From assembly GCA_902630915.1 (NCBI GenBank), contig CACOWD010000002.1, forward strand, positions 3,910 through 67,909: a stretch of DNA of 64,000 bases, given 5' to 3'. A program made the translations under genes and the position numbers. This stretch comes from an uncultured Pelagibacteraceae bacterium (GTDB lineage Bacteria; Pseudomonadota; Alphaproteobacteria; Pelagibacterales; Pelagibacteraceae). Position 1 is the first letter of the stretch, and the number at the start of each line of letters is the position of its first letter. This document shows, one piece after another, positions 25,803 to 36,771 of the stretch. The notes beneath the pieces were generated by a model. It was not told the origin of the DNA, did not search any database, and saw only the letters and a program-made list of their open reading frames with translations.

Positions 25803-26720
25803 ATGCATATTTTAAAGCAGAATTATAATAAAATTAAAAAAAAATACTTAAAATTTCTTAAGTCACAGGAAGTTTTATCTGAGCCTTTTAGAGATAAGAT
25901 TGATCAATTAAATAACTTTTATTTACCAATAAGTAATGAGATAAAATCTAAGTATTATATAGATCGAAAAACACAAATAATTGGTTTGACCGGAGGACAA
26001 GGATCTGGAAAATCGACTATATCAAGCATATTAAAGATAATCCTTAAGGAGGGGTATAACTTGTCAACTATAATATTTTCAATTGATGACTTCTACAAAA
26101 CTCTCAAAGAAAGAAAATCAATGTCAAAAAAAATCCACCCTCTTTTCTTGACTAGGGGTGTGCCTGGAACACATGATGATAAGCTATTATATAATTGTCT
26201 TAAAAATCTAAAAAGTAAAAATTTTAAAAAATTTTCGATTCCTGTGTTTGATAAATCAATTGATGATAGGCTTCCTAAAAATAAGTGGCAAAAAGTTGTA
26301 AAAAAACCTAAAATAGTAATATTTGAAGGATGGTGTGTGGGTGCTACTCCTCAAAAAAAAAAAGATTTATTACTACCTATTAATATATTAGAAAAAAAAA
26401 ATGACAAAAAAAGAATATGGAGAAATTTCGTCAATTTTAAGTTAAAAACAAAATATAAAAAAATTTTTAAATATATAGATACAACCATTTTTTTGAAAGT
26501 TCCAAGTTTTAAACATGTATATAACTGGAGGCTATTACAAGAAAAAAAACTAAGGATGACTTCAGAAGGAAAAAAAACAATGAATGAAAGTCAAATAAAA
26601 AATTTTATTATGTTTTATGAAAGAATAACGAAAAATATGATCAACGTTTTGAATAGAAAAGCAGAATTTGTTATTAAAATCGATAGTAACCATAAACTTA
26701 AATCAATTCATAAAAATTAA
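25803..26720 (+). CDS. D-glycerate 3-kinase-like P-loop kinase (GLYK/Tda10 family)
   Basis: A 305-residue kinase of the phosphoribulokinase/pantothenate kinase-related group. The Walker A motif GGQGSGKST is at about residues 64-72; SIDDFYKT, HPLFLTRGVPGTHD and the VIFEGWCVGA motif follow in the order known from plant GLYK and yeast Tda10. The predicted reaction is D-glycerate + ATP to 3-phosphoglycerate, returning glycerate from glycolate or serine metabolism to the centre. It is very lysine-rich. The next gene, tolC-like, starts immediately after the stop. Confidence 0.8.
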   Translation: MHILKQNYNKIKKKYLKFLKSQEVLSEPFRDKIDQLNNFYLPISNEIKSKYYIDRKTQIIGLTGGQGSGKSTISSILKIILKEGYNLSTIIFSIDDFYKTLKERKSMSKKIHPLFLTRGVPGTHDDKLLYNCLKNLKSKNFKKFSIPVFDKSIDDRLPKNKWQKVVKKPKIVIFEGWCVGATPQKKKDLLLPINILEKKNDKKRIWRNFVNFKLKTKYKKIFKYIDTTIFLKVPSFKHVYNWRLLQEKKLRMTSEGKKTMNESQIKNFIMFYERITKNMINVLNRKAEFVIKIDSNHKLKSIHKN

Positions 26721-28010
26721 ATGAAAAAACAAATCTTTATTTTTATAATCTGTCTTTTCTTTTTCGAGGTAAACGCTGAGGAAAATCTTAAGTTTTTTAT
26801 AAACAAAGCTTTAAAGAATAACATTTTGTTAAACGCAGAAAGAAAAAGCCTTGAGTCTTCAAAACAATCAAAAAATATATCAAGGAGTGAATTTTATCCA
26901 AGCATAACAATTTCTGGCGATCAAACTAGTACTACATCAACTAATCGGACTAATCAAAGCGGAGCTAGTTTACCAGATACTAATTCAGACTCAGAAAGTA
27001 CATCTATTTCATTAGAGCAAGTTATATTTTCCGGATTTAAAGGTATCAATACTTTTGAAAAATCTGATCTAGAAACACAAAAAGCAATTTTGGAACTAAA
27101 AAAAGCCGAGCAACTAACAATTTTAGATACAGCTTTAGTCTATTATGATTATATTTATAAATTTAATAATGAAAGATTTAATTTTTCAAATGTTAATTTA
27201 TTTGAAAGACAAGTAGAGTCAGACAATGCAAGGTTACAAAAAGGTGAAATTACTTTAACTGACTTGGCACAATCCGAGTCCTCTTTAGCAGGCGCAAAAG
27301 CTAATTTAATAAAAGCAAAAACAGAATTACTCTCTTCTAAAACTAATTTCGAGAGAGTAACAGGTGAAAAAATATCAAATTTATCCGATTCTAGCAAAAA
27401 ATTTTCTTTAAATTTACCTAGCACATTGAATGCATCCATTGAATTATCAAAATTAAATAATTTGAACCTTTTAATATCAAAATTAAATTATGAAATTTCG
27501 GTAAAAGAACTTAACATAGAAAGAGCAAGACTTTCTCCTTCAGCCTCAATTAAGGTATCAAAGTCAGAAAACAAAGAATTTAGCTCCTCGATCGATGAAA
27601 AAGATGATGAGACTGTAAAAGCTACTATTACCTGGCCCATTATTAAGGGAGGAGAAAATATTTCGTCAATCAAAAAATCCTCTTTTGACAAAGAGCGGTC
27701 TAAGTTGATATTTCAAGATACTAAAAATAAAATGATTACCGAAACAACTAATTCTTGGTCTAATTTTCAATCTTTTAAAAGCGTTTTAGAGGCCACAAAA
27801 GCTCAATTGAAGGCCGCAGAAATAGCTAACGAAGGCATAACTTTGGAGTATGATTCTGGTAATACTCGAACAACCTTAGAAGTTATCCAATCAAGAAGTC
27901 TTTTATTGGATGCTAGGATATCTTTTGCAAGAGCAGAAAGAGACTTTATGGTTTCACAATTTGAGTTAGCACAACAAATCGGCACTCTTTCTCTTAATTT
28001 ACTTAAATAG
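26721..28010 (+). CDS. tolC: TolC-family outer membrane efflux protein
   Basis: The 429-residue protein has an N-terminal signal peptide (FIFIICLFFFEVNA, cleavage near residue 20) and two tandem TolC/OEP repeats rich in long amphipathic helices, with the typical RLQKGEITLTDLAQSESSLAGAKANL and EVIQSRSLLLDARISFARAERDF segments, the latter marking the second repeat. It forms a trimeric outer membrane channel for efflux or type I secretion. No inner membrane partner is adjacent. The length is typical. Confidence 0.9.
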   Translation: MKKQIFIFIICLFFFEVNAEENLKFFINKALKNNILLNAERKSLESSKQSKNISRSEFYPSITISGDQTSTTSTNRTNQSGASLPDTNSDSESTSISLEQVIFSGFKGINTFEKSDLETQKAILELKKAEQLTILDTALVYYDYIYKFNNERFNFSNVNLFERQVESDNARLQKGEITLTDLAQSESSLAGAKANLIKAKTELLSSKTNFERVTGEKISNLSDSSKKFSLNLPSTLNASIELSKLNNLNLLISKLNYEISVKELNIERARLSPSASIKVSKSENKEFSSSIDEKDDETVKATITWPIIKGGENISSIKKSSFDKERSKLIFQDTKNKMITETTNSWSNFQSFKSVLEATKAQLKAAEIANEGITLEYDSGNTRTTLEVIQSRSLLLDARISFARAERDFMVSQFELAQQIGTLSLNLLK

Positions 28011-28047
28011 GCCTAATTTAACTGATTTTTTAATTTCTTGATTAAGA

Positions 28048-28074
28048 GAACAAAATGTGTACATTTAATATAAT
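28048..28074 (+). promoter_or_regulatory. recA promoter with a candidate LexA-type box
   Basis: TATAAT (28069-28074) is a perfect -10 hexamer with a poor -35. The place of the -35 is covered by GAAC-N7-GTAC (28048-28062), one base away from the alphaproteobacterial SOS box GAAC-N7-GAAC (GTTC-N7-GTTC on the other strand). The overlap with the core promoter is where a repressor would sit. The motif match is imperfect. Confidence 0.45.
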
Positions 28075-28100
28075 GATTCGAACAACAAAAAAGGAAAAAT

Positions 28101-29204
28101 ATGACAAAAAATAACTTAAAAGTCGTTAAAACAGATAACAAAAAACAGCAAGAATTAAAAGAAAAGACTAAGTCTTTAGAAGCTGCAATTAGCCAAATCG
28201 ATCAAAATTTTGGAAAAGGTTCAGTAATGAGACTAGGACAACAGCAGGCTTTAGATGTTGAGGCCATATCTACTGGCTCATTAAGCTTAGATTTAGCGTT
28301 AGGAATCGGAGGCTTACCTAAGGGTAGAATTATTGAAATTTATGGTCCAGAGTCTTCAGGGAAAACAACTTTAGCGCTCCAAGTAGTCGCTGAAGCGCAA
28401 AAAGCCGGAGGAATATGCGCTTTTGTTGATGCAGAACATGCAATGGATCCAGTTTATGCAAAAAAATTAGGCGTAAAAACTGAGGAATTATTAATTTCTC
28501 AACCAGATACAGGTGAACAAGCTTTAGAAATTACCGATACATTAATAAAATCAGGCTCGGTCTCTGTTTTAGTTGTAGACTCAGTTGCAGCATTAACACC
28601 AAAGGCAGAGTTAGAAGGTGAGATGGGAGATCATCATGTTGGTTTACAATCAAGGCTGATGAGTCAAGCTTTAAGAAAAATTACCGGTTCAGTATCAAAA
28701 TCAAATACAATGGTAATTTTTATAAATCAAATCCGAATGAAGATCGGAGTAATGTTCGGAAATCCAGAAACAACATCTGGAGGAAATGCTCTTAAATTTT
28801 ATTCATCAGTAAGAATGGATATAAGAAGAATAGGAGCAATTAAAGAAAAAGATCAAATTATCGGTAATTCAACAAGAGTGAAAGTAATTAAAAATAAAGT
28901 TGCACCTCCGTTCAAAGTCGTTGAATTCGACTTAATGTATGGGAAAGGAATTAGCAAACTGGGCGAGCTTATTGACCTTGGTACCAAAGCAGGCGTAGTG
29001 GAGAAAGCAGGTGCTTGGTATGCTTATAAAGGTGAAAAAATAGGTCAAGGTAGAGAAAATGCAAAAGTTTATTTACAAAAAAACCCAAATGTTGCTGCAG
29101 AAATAGAGAAGATAATCAGAGACGAAGCTTTTGCAATAAGTAAAGAGTTGGAAGGAAACCCTTCATCAAAACAAAAAATTAGCGAAAAAAAAGAAGAGGA
29201 ATAA
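28101..29204 (+). CDS. recA: Recombinase RecA
   Basis: RecA forms ATP-dependent filaments on single-stranded DNA for recombinational repair and triggers LexA cleavage. The Walker A motif GPESSGKTT, the [17 protein letters not shown] block, [10 protein letters not shown], the L2 region [17 protein letters not shown] and the C-terminal domain are all present. The length is 367, with a lysine/glutamate-rich tail. An AAGGA ribosome binding site lies 5 bases before the ATG. It has its own promoter and a hairpin after the stop. Confidence 0.98.
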   Translation: MTKNNLKVVKTDNKKQQELKEKTKSLEAAISQIDQNFGKGSVMRLGQQQALDVEAISTGSLSLDLALGIGGLPKGRIIEIYGPESSGKTTLALQVVAEAQKAGGICAFVDAEHAMDPVYAKKLGVKTEELLISQPDTGEQALEITDTLIKSGSVSVLVVDSVAALTPKAELEGEMGDHHVGLQSRLMSQALRKITGSVSKSNTMVIFINQIRMKIGVMFGNPETTSGGNALKFYSSVRMDIRRIGAIKEKDQIIGNSTRVKVIKNKVAPPFKVVEFDLMYGKGISKLGELIDLGTKAGVVEKAGAWYAYKGEKIGQGRENAKVYLQKNPNVAAEIEKIIRDEAFAISKELEGNPSSKQKISEKKEEE

Positions 29205-29222
29205 TTCCTCTGCCATCAATTC

Positions 29223-29255
29223 AACGGGAAGTTTAAATTAAACTTCCCGTTTCTC
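29223..29255 (+). terminator. Hairpin terminator after recA
   Basis: AACGGGAAGTTTA (29223-29235) pairs perfectly with TAAACTTCCCGTT (29239-29251) around a 3-base loop, 18 bases after the recA stop. The T-run after it is short (TTTCTC), so termination efficiency is uncertain. Confidence 0.8.
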
Positions 29256-29377
29256 ATGAAACCTCAACTAAAAATTGATTAAATCTACATTTAGTATCTA
29301 AAAAAAAGTGGCAAAAATACATGTGTACAATTTAGCTAAGATTAGTTTTAATCAAGATATAGAACAAAAGGGGGAAA

Positions 29378-30931
29378 ATGAGTACACAACAAGCATCAAG
29401 CTCGAAAGTGTCTTCATCTTTGGATACCTCTCATTTGAAGGTTAAATTTCCATTTAAAGCTAAATATGGAAACTACATTAACGGAAAATTTGTAGAACCT
29501 AAATCTGGAAAGTATTTTGATAATACTACTCCTATCACTAATGAAGTTATCTGTAAGGTGCCACGATCGAACGAAAAAGACGTTGATTTTGCTCTAGATG
29601 CAGCTCACGCAGCATTTCCTACATGGGGAAAAACATCAATCACAGAAAGATCAAATATTCTTTTGAAGATTGCCGATGTTATAGAGAAAAATCTAAATGT
29701 TTTAGCTACAGCAGAGTGTTTGGACAATGGTAAGCCAATACGAGAATGTATGGCTGCAGATTTACCTTTGGTAATTGATCATTGGAGATATTTTGCTGGA
29801 GTAATAAGAGCAGAGGAAGGTTCAGTTGCTGAAATAAGTAACAGTGAATATTCTTACCACATACCTGAGCCATTAGGAGTAGTTGGTCAGATAATACCAT
29901 GGAACTTTCCATTGCTAATGGCTACATGGAAACTAGCTCCAGCTTTGGCAGCAGGAAACTGTGTAGTGCTGAAACCAGCTGAACAAACACCAGCATCAAT
30001 TATGCTTTTAATGGAACTAATTGGAGATCTATTACCAGCAGGTGTTGTTAACGTTGTTAGTGGATATGGTCTTGAAGCAGGTAAACCTTTAGCTTCTTCA
30101 AAAAGAATAAAGAAGATTGCTTTTACAGGTGAAACTACTACTGGACGTTTGATTATGCAGTATGCATCTCAAAACTTAATACCAATTACTTTGGAATTAG
30201 GTGGTAAATCGCCAAATATTTTCTTTGAAGATGTTATGGCTAAAGATGACGACTTCTTTGATAAATGTTTAGAAGGGTTTGCTATGTTTACGCTTAACCA
30301 AGGAGAAGTTTGCACTTGTCCAAGTAGAGCTTTAATTCAAAAATCTATCTATGATAAATTCATGGAGAAAGCAATCAAAAGAACTAAAGCTGTAAAACAA
30401 GACAATCCTTTAAAAATGGAAACTATGATTGGAGCTCAAGCTTCATTAGAACAAATGGAAAAAATCAAGTCTTATTTAGACTTGGGTAAAAAAGAAGGTG
30501 CCAAAGTTCTATGTGGTGGAAGTGCTGCAAAAATTAATAGTGGTCTAGAAAAAGGAAACTACATCCAACCGACAATTTTCGAAGGTAAAAACAATATGCG
30601 AATATTCCAAGAGGAGATCTTTGGACCAGTTGTATCAGTAACAACGTTTAAAGATGAAAAAGAAGCATTAGAAATAGCTAATGACACTCTTTACGGTCTA
30701 GGCGCAGGTGTTTGGACTAGAGATGGAAACATTGCATACAGAATGGGTAGAGGTATAGAAGCTGGTAGAGTTTGGACAAACTGTTATCATGCGTATCCAG
30801 CTCACGCTGCATTTGGTGGATATAAACAATCTGGTATCGGAAGAGAAACTCACAAAATGATGTTAAATCATTACAGACAAGTGAAGAACTTGCACGTGTC
30901 TTACAGTGAGAAAAAATTAGGCTTCTTTTAA
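29378..30931 (+). CDS. aldB: Aldehyde dehydrogenase, AldB/ExaC type
   Basis: An NAD(P)-dependent aldehyde dehydrogenase of 517 residues. The catalytic Cys312 is in [15 protein letters not shown], the sequence typical of AldB/ExaC (acetaldehyde dehydrogenase II) enzymes; the general-base Glu is in [10 protein letters not shown]. The cofactor motif [21 protein letters not shown] is also present. A Shine-Dalgarno AAGGGGG precedes the ATG. It is followed by a DUF779 gene, a pairing also seen elsewhere for this subfamily. Likely role: oxidising aldehydes from short alcohols or C1/C2 metabolism. Confidence 0.93.
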   Translation: MSTQQASSSKVSSSLDTSHLKVKFPFKAKYGNYINGKFVEPKSGKYFDNTTPITNEVICKVPRSNEKDVDFALDAAHAAFPTWGKTSITERSNILLKIADVIEKNLNVLATAECLDNGKPIRECMAADLPLVIDHWRYFAGVIRAEEGSVAEISNSEYSYHIPEPLGVVGQIIPWNFPLLMATWKLAPALAAGNCVVLKPAEQTPASIMLLMELIGDLLPAGVVNVVSGYGLEAGKPLASSKRIKKIAFTGETTTGRLIMQYASQNLIPITLELGGKSPNIFFEDVMAKDDDFFDKCLEGFAMFTLNQGEVCTCPSRALIQKSIYDKFMEKAIKRTKAVKQDNPLKMETMIGAQASLEQMEKIKSYLDLGKKEGAKVLCGGSAAKINSGLEKGNYIQPTIFEGKNNMRIFQEEIFGPVVSVTTFKDEKEALEIANDTLYGLGAGVWTRDGNIAYRMGRGIEAGRVWTNCYHAYPAHAAFGGYKQSGIGRETHKMMLNHYRQVKNLHVSYSEKKLGFF

Positions 30932-30946
30932 CCAATAATATATAAT

Positions 30947-30971
30947 GGCCCATGATTCTAAATCATGGGCC
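30947..30971. repeat. Perfect hairpin between aldB and the DUF779 gene
   Basis: GGCCCATGATT (30947-30957) and AATCATGGGCC (30961-30971) form an 11-bp perfect stem with a 3-base CTA loop. No T-run follows, so it is not a standard terminator. It is only 11 bases before the likely DUF779 start and could separate expression of the two genes by processing, stability or ribosome access. Confidence 0.7.
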
Positions 30972-30982
30972 GGAATATACAA

Positions 30983-31339
30983 ATGAAAGTATCTTTTACA
31001 CTATCAGCAAAAAAATTACTCAGTGAAATCAAAGAAGTTCACGGAGACGACCTTTTGTTTCACCAATCAGGCGGATGCTGTGATGGAAGTGCTCCTATGT
31101 GTTTTCCAGCTAAAGAATATCAAGTAGGTAATAGCGATGTAAAATTGGGAGAGGTAGACGGAACTCCCTTTTATATGAATGAAGATCAATATGAAAAGTG
31201 GAAACATACTGACCTCACAATTGATGCAGTTAAAGGAATTGGTGGAATGTTCTCACTGGATAATGGCACAGGACAAAGATTTCTTACTAAATCTGAAATA
31301 TGTGTTGTAGTAGATAACGATAAAAAGCAGACAAATTAA
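30983..31339 (+). CDS. DUF779 protein, companion of AldB-type aldehyde dehydrogenase
   Basis: This 118-residue protein (from the ATG at 30983, MKVSFTLS) has the DUF779 core: LLFHQSGGCCDGSAPMCF with a CC pair and a third Cys, and a mid-region GTPFYMNEDQYEKWKH. DUF779 genes are usually beside AldB-type aldehyde dehydrogenases; the function is unproven, and a metal or cofactor-linked role is plausible from the conserved Cys. An in-frame ATG at 30965 lies inside the hairpin's right arm and is less likely to be used. Confidence 0.85.
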   Translation: MKVSFTLSAKKLLSEIKEVHGDDLLFHQSGGCCDGSAPMCFPAKEYQVGNSDVKLGEVDGTPFYMNEDQYEKWKHTDLTIDAVKGIGGMFSLDNGTGQRFLTKSEICVVVDNDKKQTN

Positions 31340-31382
31340 TCTCTATATAGACAAGCAGAAAAATATCTGTATTTAATCAATT

Positions 31383-34058
31383 ATGAGCAAAATTTTGCTT
31401 ACAGATGTAAGAAGAAAATTTTTAGATTATTTTAAAAAAAACAATCATCAAATTGTTGATTCAAGTAATTTAGTACCGAATAATGACCCAACACTAATGT
31501 TTACTAATTCAGGAATGGTTCAGTTTAAAAATGTGTTTACTGGATTAGAAAAAAGACCATATAAAACCGCTACTACATCACAAAAATGCGTAAGAGCAGG
31601 TGGAAAACATAATGATTTAGAAAATGTTGGTTATACTCCTAGACACCATACCTTTTTTGAAATGCTAGGAAATTTTTCTTTTGGTGATTATTTTAAAGAA
31701 CAAGCTATTCATCATGCTTGGAATTTATTGACTAAAGATTTTGGGCTGCCCAAAGAAAAACTATCAGTAACAGTATTTCATGAGGATGATGATGCATTTA
31801 AACTTTGGAAAAAAATAGCTGGTTTAAGCGAGAACAAGATAATTAAAATATCAACATCTGATAATTTTTGGTCAATGGGGGACACAGGACCTTGTGGCCC
31901 ATGTTCTGAAATTTTTTATGATCATGGTGATAAATTAAAGGGAGGACCTCCTGGTAGCCCTGATGAAGACGGTGATAGGTACATTGAAATTTGGAATCTT
32001 GTATTTATGCAATACGAACAATTATCAAAAGAAAAAAGAATTGATTTACCAAAACCCTCTGTTGATACAGGCATGGGTCTTGAGAGAATGACAGCAGTTC
32101 TCCAAGGAACTCATGACAATTATGAAATCGATCACTTTCAAAAAATTATGGCTGCTTCATCTGATATCACTAAAAATCAAATCGACAATAATACAATAGC
32201 TAGCCATAGAGTAATCGCCGATCATCTTAGAGCTAGTAGCTTTTTAATTGCTGAAGGCATACTGCCTTCAAACGAAGGCCGAGGATATGTTTTAAGAAGA
32301 ATTATGAGAAGAGGAATGAGACATGCTCATTCTGTGGGAAGCAAAGAACCTGTTTTCTATAAACTTTTTGAAGTTTTGTTAAATGAAATGAAGAATAGTT
32401 ACCCTGAATTGATCACTGGAAAAGAATTGATAGTCGAAACACTAAAAAATGAAGAGGAAAAATTTTCCTCCCTACTTGAAAGAGGAATGAAAATACTCGA
32501 TGAAAATTTAAGTAAAGTACAAAACAAGATTCTTCCAGGTTCAGTAGCTTTTAAATTATATGACACTTATGGTTTCCCTATAGACTTAACTGCTGATATT
32601 TTGAGAGGTAAAGATATACATGTGGATAGTGTTGGCTTCAAGAAAGAGATGGAAAAAAGTAAAGCTTTAGCGCGATCCAACTGGAAAGGATCAGGAGATA
32701 AGTCTGTTGAAGAAAGATGGTTTAAAGTTAGGGAGGAAATAAATCCTACTGAATTTTTAGGATACGAATTTGATAAAGCTGAGGGTGTAATAATTAGAAT
32801 CTCAAAAAATGGCAAATTTGTTGACTTAGCAAATTTAGGAGATGACGTAGAAGTCATTACAAATCAAACGCCATTTTATGGAGAGTCCGGTGGTCAAGTC
32901 GGTGACCAAGGTTATATTTTTAATTCAAATTGTAAAATAAAAGTAAATGATACTCAAAAAAAAATGGGAGATTTATTTGTTCATTATGGAACAATTGAAA
33001 AAGGATCAATATCAATTGGACAAAATGTTAATTTAGAAATAGATATTCTCAAAAGAAATAATTCTAAAGCTAATCATTCGGCTACTCATTTATTACATGA
33101 GTCATTAAGAAGAACTTTAGGAAAACATGTGACACAAAAAGGATCATTAGTTTCCCCTGAAAGACTTAGATTTGATTTTAGTCATAATAAACCTATCGAA
33201 AAAGAGGAAATGACTAAAATAAATAATATAGTAAATGAAATAGTAGCAGGATCATCTGATGTACAAACAAGAATAATGACCCCAAAAGAAGCTGTAAGTA
33301 TGGGTGCACTTGCATTATTTGGAGAAAAGTATGGAGAGGAAGTAAGAGTGGTTTTTATGGGAAAAGAAAATAATGGCTTTTTTTCAACTGAATTATGCGG
33401 TGGAACTCATGTTAAAAACACCAAAGAGGTTGGAAAATTTAGAGTAATAAGTCAATCTTCAATTGCATCAGGAGTAAGGAGAGTCGAGGCATTAAGAGAT
33501 AAGCAATTAGAAGAATATGAAAAAACGAAAAAAAAAGATAAGTCTCAGAAAGAATCCAATATTAGAAATGAAATAGAGATAATTAAAAAAGAACTTAAAA
33601 AATTAAAAATTGATCCTGATTTTAAAGAAAATTTGGATTTATTCGAAAATTTAAAAAATTTAAATAAACAATTAGATAAAAAAAGAATTGAAAGTATTAA
33701 AAAAGATAAAAGCAAAAATATAATTAAGGATAAAAAAATTGGAAATATATTAATTCGTGAGCAAATTTTAAAAGATTTTCCTCCCAAAGAACTTAGAAGT
33801 ATAATCGACCAAGGTAAAAAAGATATTAAATCAGGAATTGTAATTAGTATTTCCATATTTGAAGATAAGGTTGGTTTAGCTGTAGGTGTCTCTCAAGATT
33901 TGACCTCAAAATACGATGCTGTAGATCTAGCAAAATCTGCATCAATTATTTTAGGTGGTAAAGGTGGGGGAGGTAGAAAAGATTTTGCTCAAGCAGGCGG
34001 AGTAGATAAAAGTAAAATCGAGGAAGCTTTTAAAGAAATATCTAAAAAAATTAGTTAA
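31383..34058 (+). CDS. alaS: Alanyl-tRNA synthetase
   Basis: AlaRS of 891 residues charges tRNA-Ala and edits mischarged tRNA. The N-terminal class II aminoacylation core ([47 protein letters not shown]), the editing domain with [13 protein letters not shown] (zinc-binding HxxxH) and the CGGTHV motif, and the C-terminal C-Ala domain with a [16 protein letters not shown] end are present. The lysine-rich helical linker around residues 700-790 is long. Its 3' end overlaps icd by 8 bases. Confidence 0.97.
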   Translation: MSKILLTDVRRKFLDYFKKNNHQIVDSSNLVPNNDPTLMFTNSGMVQFKNVFTGLEKRPYKTATTSQKCVRAGGKHNDLENVGYTPRHHTFFEMLGNFSFGDYFKEQAIHHAWNLLTKDFGLPKEKLSVTVFHEDDDAFKLWKKIAGLSENKIIKISTSDNFWSMGDTGPCGPCSEIFYDHGDKLKGGPPGSPDEDGDRYIEIWNLVFMQYEQLSKEKRIDLPKPSVDTGMGLERMTAVLQGTHDNYEIDHFQKIMAASSDITKNQIDNNTIASHRVIADHLRASSFLIAEGILPSNEGRGYVLRRIMRRGMRHAHSVGSKEPVFYKLFEVLLNEMKNSYPELITGKELIVETLKNEEEKFSSLLERGMKILDENLSKVQNKILPGSVAFKLYDTYGFPIDLTADILRGKDIHVDSVGFKKEMEKSKALARSNWKGSGDKSVEERWFKVREEINPTEFLGYEFDKAEGVIIRISKNGKFVDLANLGDDVEVITNQTPFYGESGGQVGDQGYIFNSNCKIKVNDTQKKMGDLFVHYGTIEKGSISIGQNVNLEIDILKRNNSKANHSATHLLHESLRRTLGKHVTQKGSLVSPERLRFDFSHNKPIEKEEMTKINNIVNEIVAGSSDVQTRIMTPKEAVSMGALALFGEKYGEEVRVVFMGKENNGFFSTELCGGTHVKNTKEVGKFRVISQSSIASGVRRVEALRDKQLEEYEKTKKKDKSQKESNIRNEIEIIKKELKKLKIDPDFKENLDLFENLKNLNKQLDKKRIESIKKDKSKNIIKDKKIGNILIREQILKDFPPKELRSIIDQGKKDIKSGIVISISIFEDKVGLAVGVSQDLTSKYDAVDLAKSASIILGGKGGGGRKDFAQAGGVDKSKIEEAFKEISKKIS

Positions 34059-35265
34059 GCTTTTTTTTTAAATTTCCATCGATAGCTTCTAAAAATTGAT
34101 TTGTAGTTAAGTACTTACTTGATTTATCAATTAAAATTGCCAAATCTTTAGTCATTAAACCGCTTTCAACTGTTCTAATACATACTTCTTCAACTTTATT
34201 TGAAAATTTAATTAATTCATCATTCCCATCAAGCTTACCCCTATGAGATAAACCTCTAGTCCATGCAAAAATAGATGCTATTGGGTTTGTGGAGGTTTCT
34301 TTTCCTTGTTGATGCATTCTATAATGTCTAGTCACTGTCCCATGTGCTGCTTCAGATTCTACTGTCTTGCCATCTGGTGTCATTAATACACTAGTCATTA
34401 GTCCTAAAGATCCAAATCCTTGGGCAACAGTATCAGATTGCACATCACCATCATAATTCTTACAAGCCCAAACATACCCACCATTCCATTTCATTGCACA
34501 CGCTACCATATCATCAATTAATCTGTGTTCGTAGCTAATATTTGCTTTTTCAAATTTATCAGAAAATTCTTTTTCAAAAACCTCTTGGAAAAGATCTTTA
34601 AATCTCCCATCGTAAGCTTTGAGGATTGTATTTTTAGTTGATAAATAAACTGGCCACTTTCTTCCAAGACCGTAATTCATACATGCCCTTGCAAAATTTT
34701 TAATAGAATCATCTAGATTGTACATTGTAAGAGCAATACCTGATCCAGGAAATTCAAACACTTTGAATTCTTTCTTATCTTTTCCATCACTTGATGTCCA
34801 TTTTACTTCAAGATTTCCTGTTCCAGGTATAAGAAAATCAGTAGCTCTATATTGGTCACCGAAAGCATGTCTTCCTATCACTATTGGTTTGGTCCAACCA
34901 GGAACCAGCTTCGGGACATTTTTACAAATTATTGGTTCTCTAAAAACTGTCCCGCCCAAGATATTTCTAATTGTTCCATTAGGAGATCTCCACATTTTCT
35001 TTAATTTAAATTCTTCTACCCGAGCTTCATCTGGTGTAATAGTTGCACATTTTACGCCAACACCGTATTGCTTGATAGCATTTGCCGCATCTATAGTGAT
35101 TTGGTCGTCGGTTTTATCTCGACTTACCATTCCTAAGTCGTAGTACTTAAGGTCTACTTCAAGATAGGGTTTTATTAACTTATCTTTGATAAATGACCAT
35201 ATAATTCTAGTCATTTCGTCACCGTCTAGCTCAACTACTGGATTTTTAACTTTAATTTTTGCCAT
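34051..35265 (-). CDS. icd: Isocitrate dehydrogenase (NADP+), homodimeric eukaryote-like type
   Basis: The 404-residue enzyme makes 2-oxoglutarate in the TCA cycle. The start [18 protein letters not shown] is typical of the type II (eukaryote-like) IDHs common in Alphaproteobacteria; substrate-binding [18 protein letters not shown] and the catalytic [28 protein letters not shown] region are intact. Residues after the [10 protein letters not shown] block fit NADP specificity. The recA-alaS-icd proximity is typical of the class. Confidence 0.96.
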   Translation of the reverse strand: MAKIKVKNPVVELDGDEMTRIIWSFIKDKLIKPYLEVDLKYYDLGMVSRDKTDDQITIDAANAIKQYGVGVKCATITPDEARVEEFKLKKMWRSPNGTIRNILGGTVFREPIICKNVPKLVPGWTKPIVIGRHAFGDQYRATDFLIPGTGNLEVKWTSSDGKDKKEFKVFEFPGSGIALTMYNLDDSIKNFARACMNYGLGRKWPVYLSTKNTILKAYDGRFKDLFQEVFEKEFSDKFEKANISYEHRLIDDMVACAMKWNGGYVWACKNYDGDVQSDTVAQGFGSLGLMTSVLMTPDGKTVESEAAHGTVTRHYRMHQQGKETSTNPIASIFAWTRGLSHRGKLDGNDELIKFSNKVEEVCIRTVESGLMTKDLAILIDKSSKYLTTNQFLEAIDGNLKKKLN

Positions 35266-35329
35266 AAAATATTGATTGATAAACTGTGATTTTTATACAT
35301 ATTAAGAAAAATTTAGCAAACTTAAAATT

Positions 35330-35980
35330 ATGTTTAATACAATATTTCCAAAAATTCACAAAGAGGGTTACAAATTCCTAGCAATTTCCATAATTGTAAC
35401 ATTTATTGTTTTATTTTTCTCAAAATTTCTAGGACTTATATTCATTTTAGTTACAGTTTGGATATATTATTTTTTTAGGGATCCTGAGCGTTTTTCGATT
35501 AATGATGATAATTTCTTAATAAGTCCTGCTGACGGCTTGATTACTGATATTTCTGAAAAATCTGGACCAGAAGAATTAAGACTTGAAAATACAACGTACA
35601 CTAAAATTAGCGTGTTTATGAATGTTTTTAATTGCCATGTAAATAGAACTCCTATTTCAGGAAAAATTGAGGAAATTTATTATAAACCTGGAAAGTTTTT
35701 AAATGCTTCATTAGATAAAGCGAGTGAAGAGAATGAGAGAAATTATTATAAAATAAAATCTATCAATGATAATGAGGAAATTATAATAGTTCAAATAGCT
35801 GGATTAATTGCAAGAAGAATTGTTTGTGAAGTGGAACAAGGACAGGATTTAAAACAGGGCGATAGAATCGGCATGATAAGATTTGGAAGTAGAGTTGACA
35901 TATACTTTAAAAATAAAAAGGTTTTAGCTAAATTGGGACAAAACGTAATAGCAGGTGAAAGTTTGCTAGCTTCTAAATAA
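35330..35980 (+). CDS. psd: Phosphatidylserine decarboxylase (short form)
   Basis: This is a 216-residue pyruvoyl-dependent decarboxylase making phosphatidylethanolamine from phosphatidylserine. The self-cleavage site that generates the pyruvoyl group is probably Gly186-Ser187 in RFGSRVDIYF. The block FMNVFNCHVNRTPISG near residues 96-111 is typical. Two N-terminal hydrophobic segments anchor it. Its stop overlaps the pssA ATG by one base, so the two successive lipid steps are coupled. Confidence 0.95.
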   Translation: MFNTIFPKIHKEGYKFLAISIIVTFIVLFFSKFLGLIFILVTVWIYYFFRDPERFSINDDNFLISPADGLITDISEKSGPEELRLENTTYTKISVFMNVFNCHVNRTPISGKIEEIYYKPGKFLNASLDKASEENERNYYKIKSINDNEEIIIVQIAGLIARRIVCEVEQGQDLKQGDRIGMIRFGSRVDIYFKNKKVLAKLGQNVIAGESLLASK

Positions 35981-36771
35981 TGGAACAAAATAATAAATTT
36001 AAATTGGTATCTTCAAAAAAAACTAGATACCTTTTACCAAACATTCTTACCTTAGGCGGTGTTTGCTTAGGTATTAGCTCAATTAAATTTTCAATTGATG
36101 GGAATTATAGTCTTGCAGTAACCTTAATTTTGTTTGCAGCGATTCTAGACGCGTTAGACGGGAGAATAGCTAGATTGATAAAAGGTACTTCTGAATTCGG
36201 AAAAGAATTAGACTCTTTAACAGATTTTGTAAGTTTTGGAATAGCTCCAGTGTTTATTTTATACTTTTGGGAATTAAATAATTATGGAAAACTTGGGTGG
36301 GCAATTTCATTAATGTATTCTGTTTGTTGTGTGCTAAGATTAGCAAGATTTAATCTAACCAAAATTGATACTCAAAACGAGTGGAAAAGTAATTTTTTTG
36401 AAGGAGTGCCGTCTCCAGCAGGAGGGTTATTGATTTTGATGCCTTTAATTTATGAATTAAGTGATTTAAATTTTAATTTTAGTATTAAAAATATCACACC
36501 TTATTTTACAATTTTAATAGCCTTACTATTAGTGAGCAAATTACCTACTCTCTCTTTAAAAAGAATATCAATTTCATCAAAAGCAACAATTTTTTTACTT
36601 TTGTTAATTGGAACAATTTTTATTGCTTTATTATTTTTTACTTTTGAAACTTTATTAGTTTTCGGACTAACATATCTTTTTTTTATACCAATAAGTATTT
36701 TTATTTTTAAAAATCAACAAAAAAAGCAATCACCAAAAATATCTGACGAAGATCATGAAGATATTTTATAA
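35980..36771 (+). CDS. pssA: CDP-diacylglycerol-serine O-phosphatidyltransferase
   Basis: PssA makes phosphatidylserine from CDP-diacylglycerol and serine. The CDP-alcohol phosphatidyltransferase signature D-G-x2-A-R-x8-G-x3-D-x3-D is complete: Asp60, Gly61, Ala64, Arg65, Gly74, Asp78, Asp82. About seven hydrophobic segments follow the usual topology. It comes directly after psd and overlaps rlmE by one base at the 3' end, so it sits in a psd-pssA-rlmE operon. Confidence 0.95.
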   Translation: MEQNNKFKLVSSKKTRYLLPNILTLGGVCLGISSIKFSIDGNYSLAVTLILFAAILDALDGRIARLIKGTSEFGKELDSLTDFVSFGIAPVFILYFWELNNYGKLGWAISLMYSVCCVLRLARFNLTKIDTQNEWKSNFFEGVPSPAGGLLILMPLIYELSDLNFNFSIKNITPYFTILIALLLVSKLPTLSLKRISISSKATIFLLLLIGTIFIALLFFTFETLLVFGLTYLFFIPISIFIFKNQQKKQSPKISDEDHEDIL

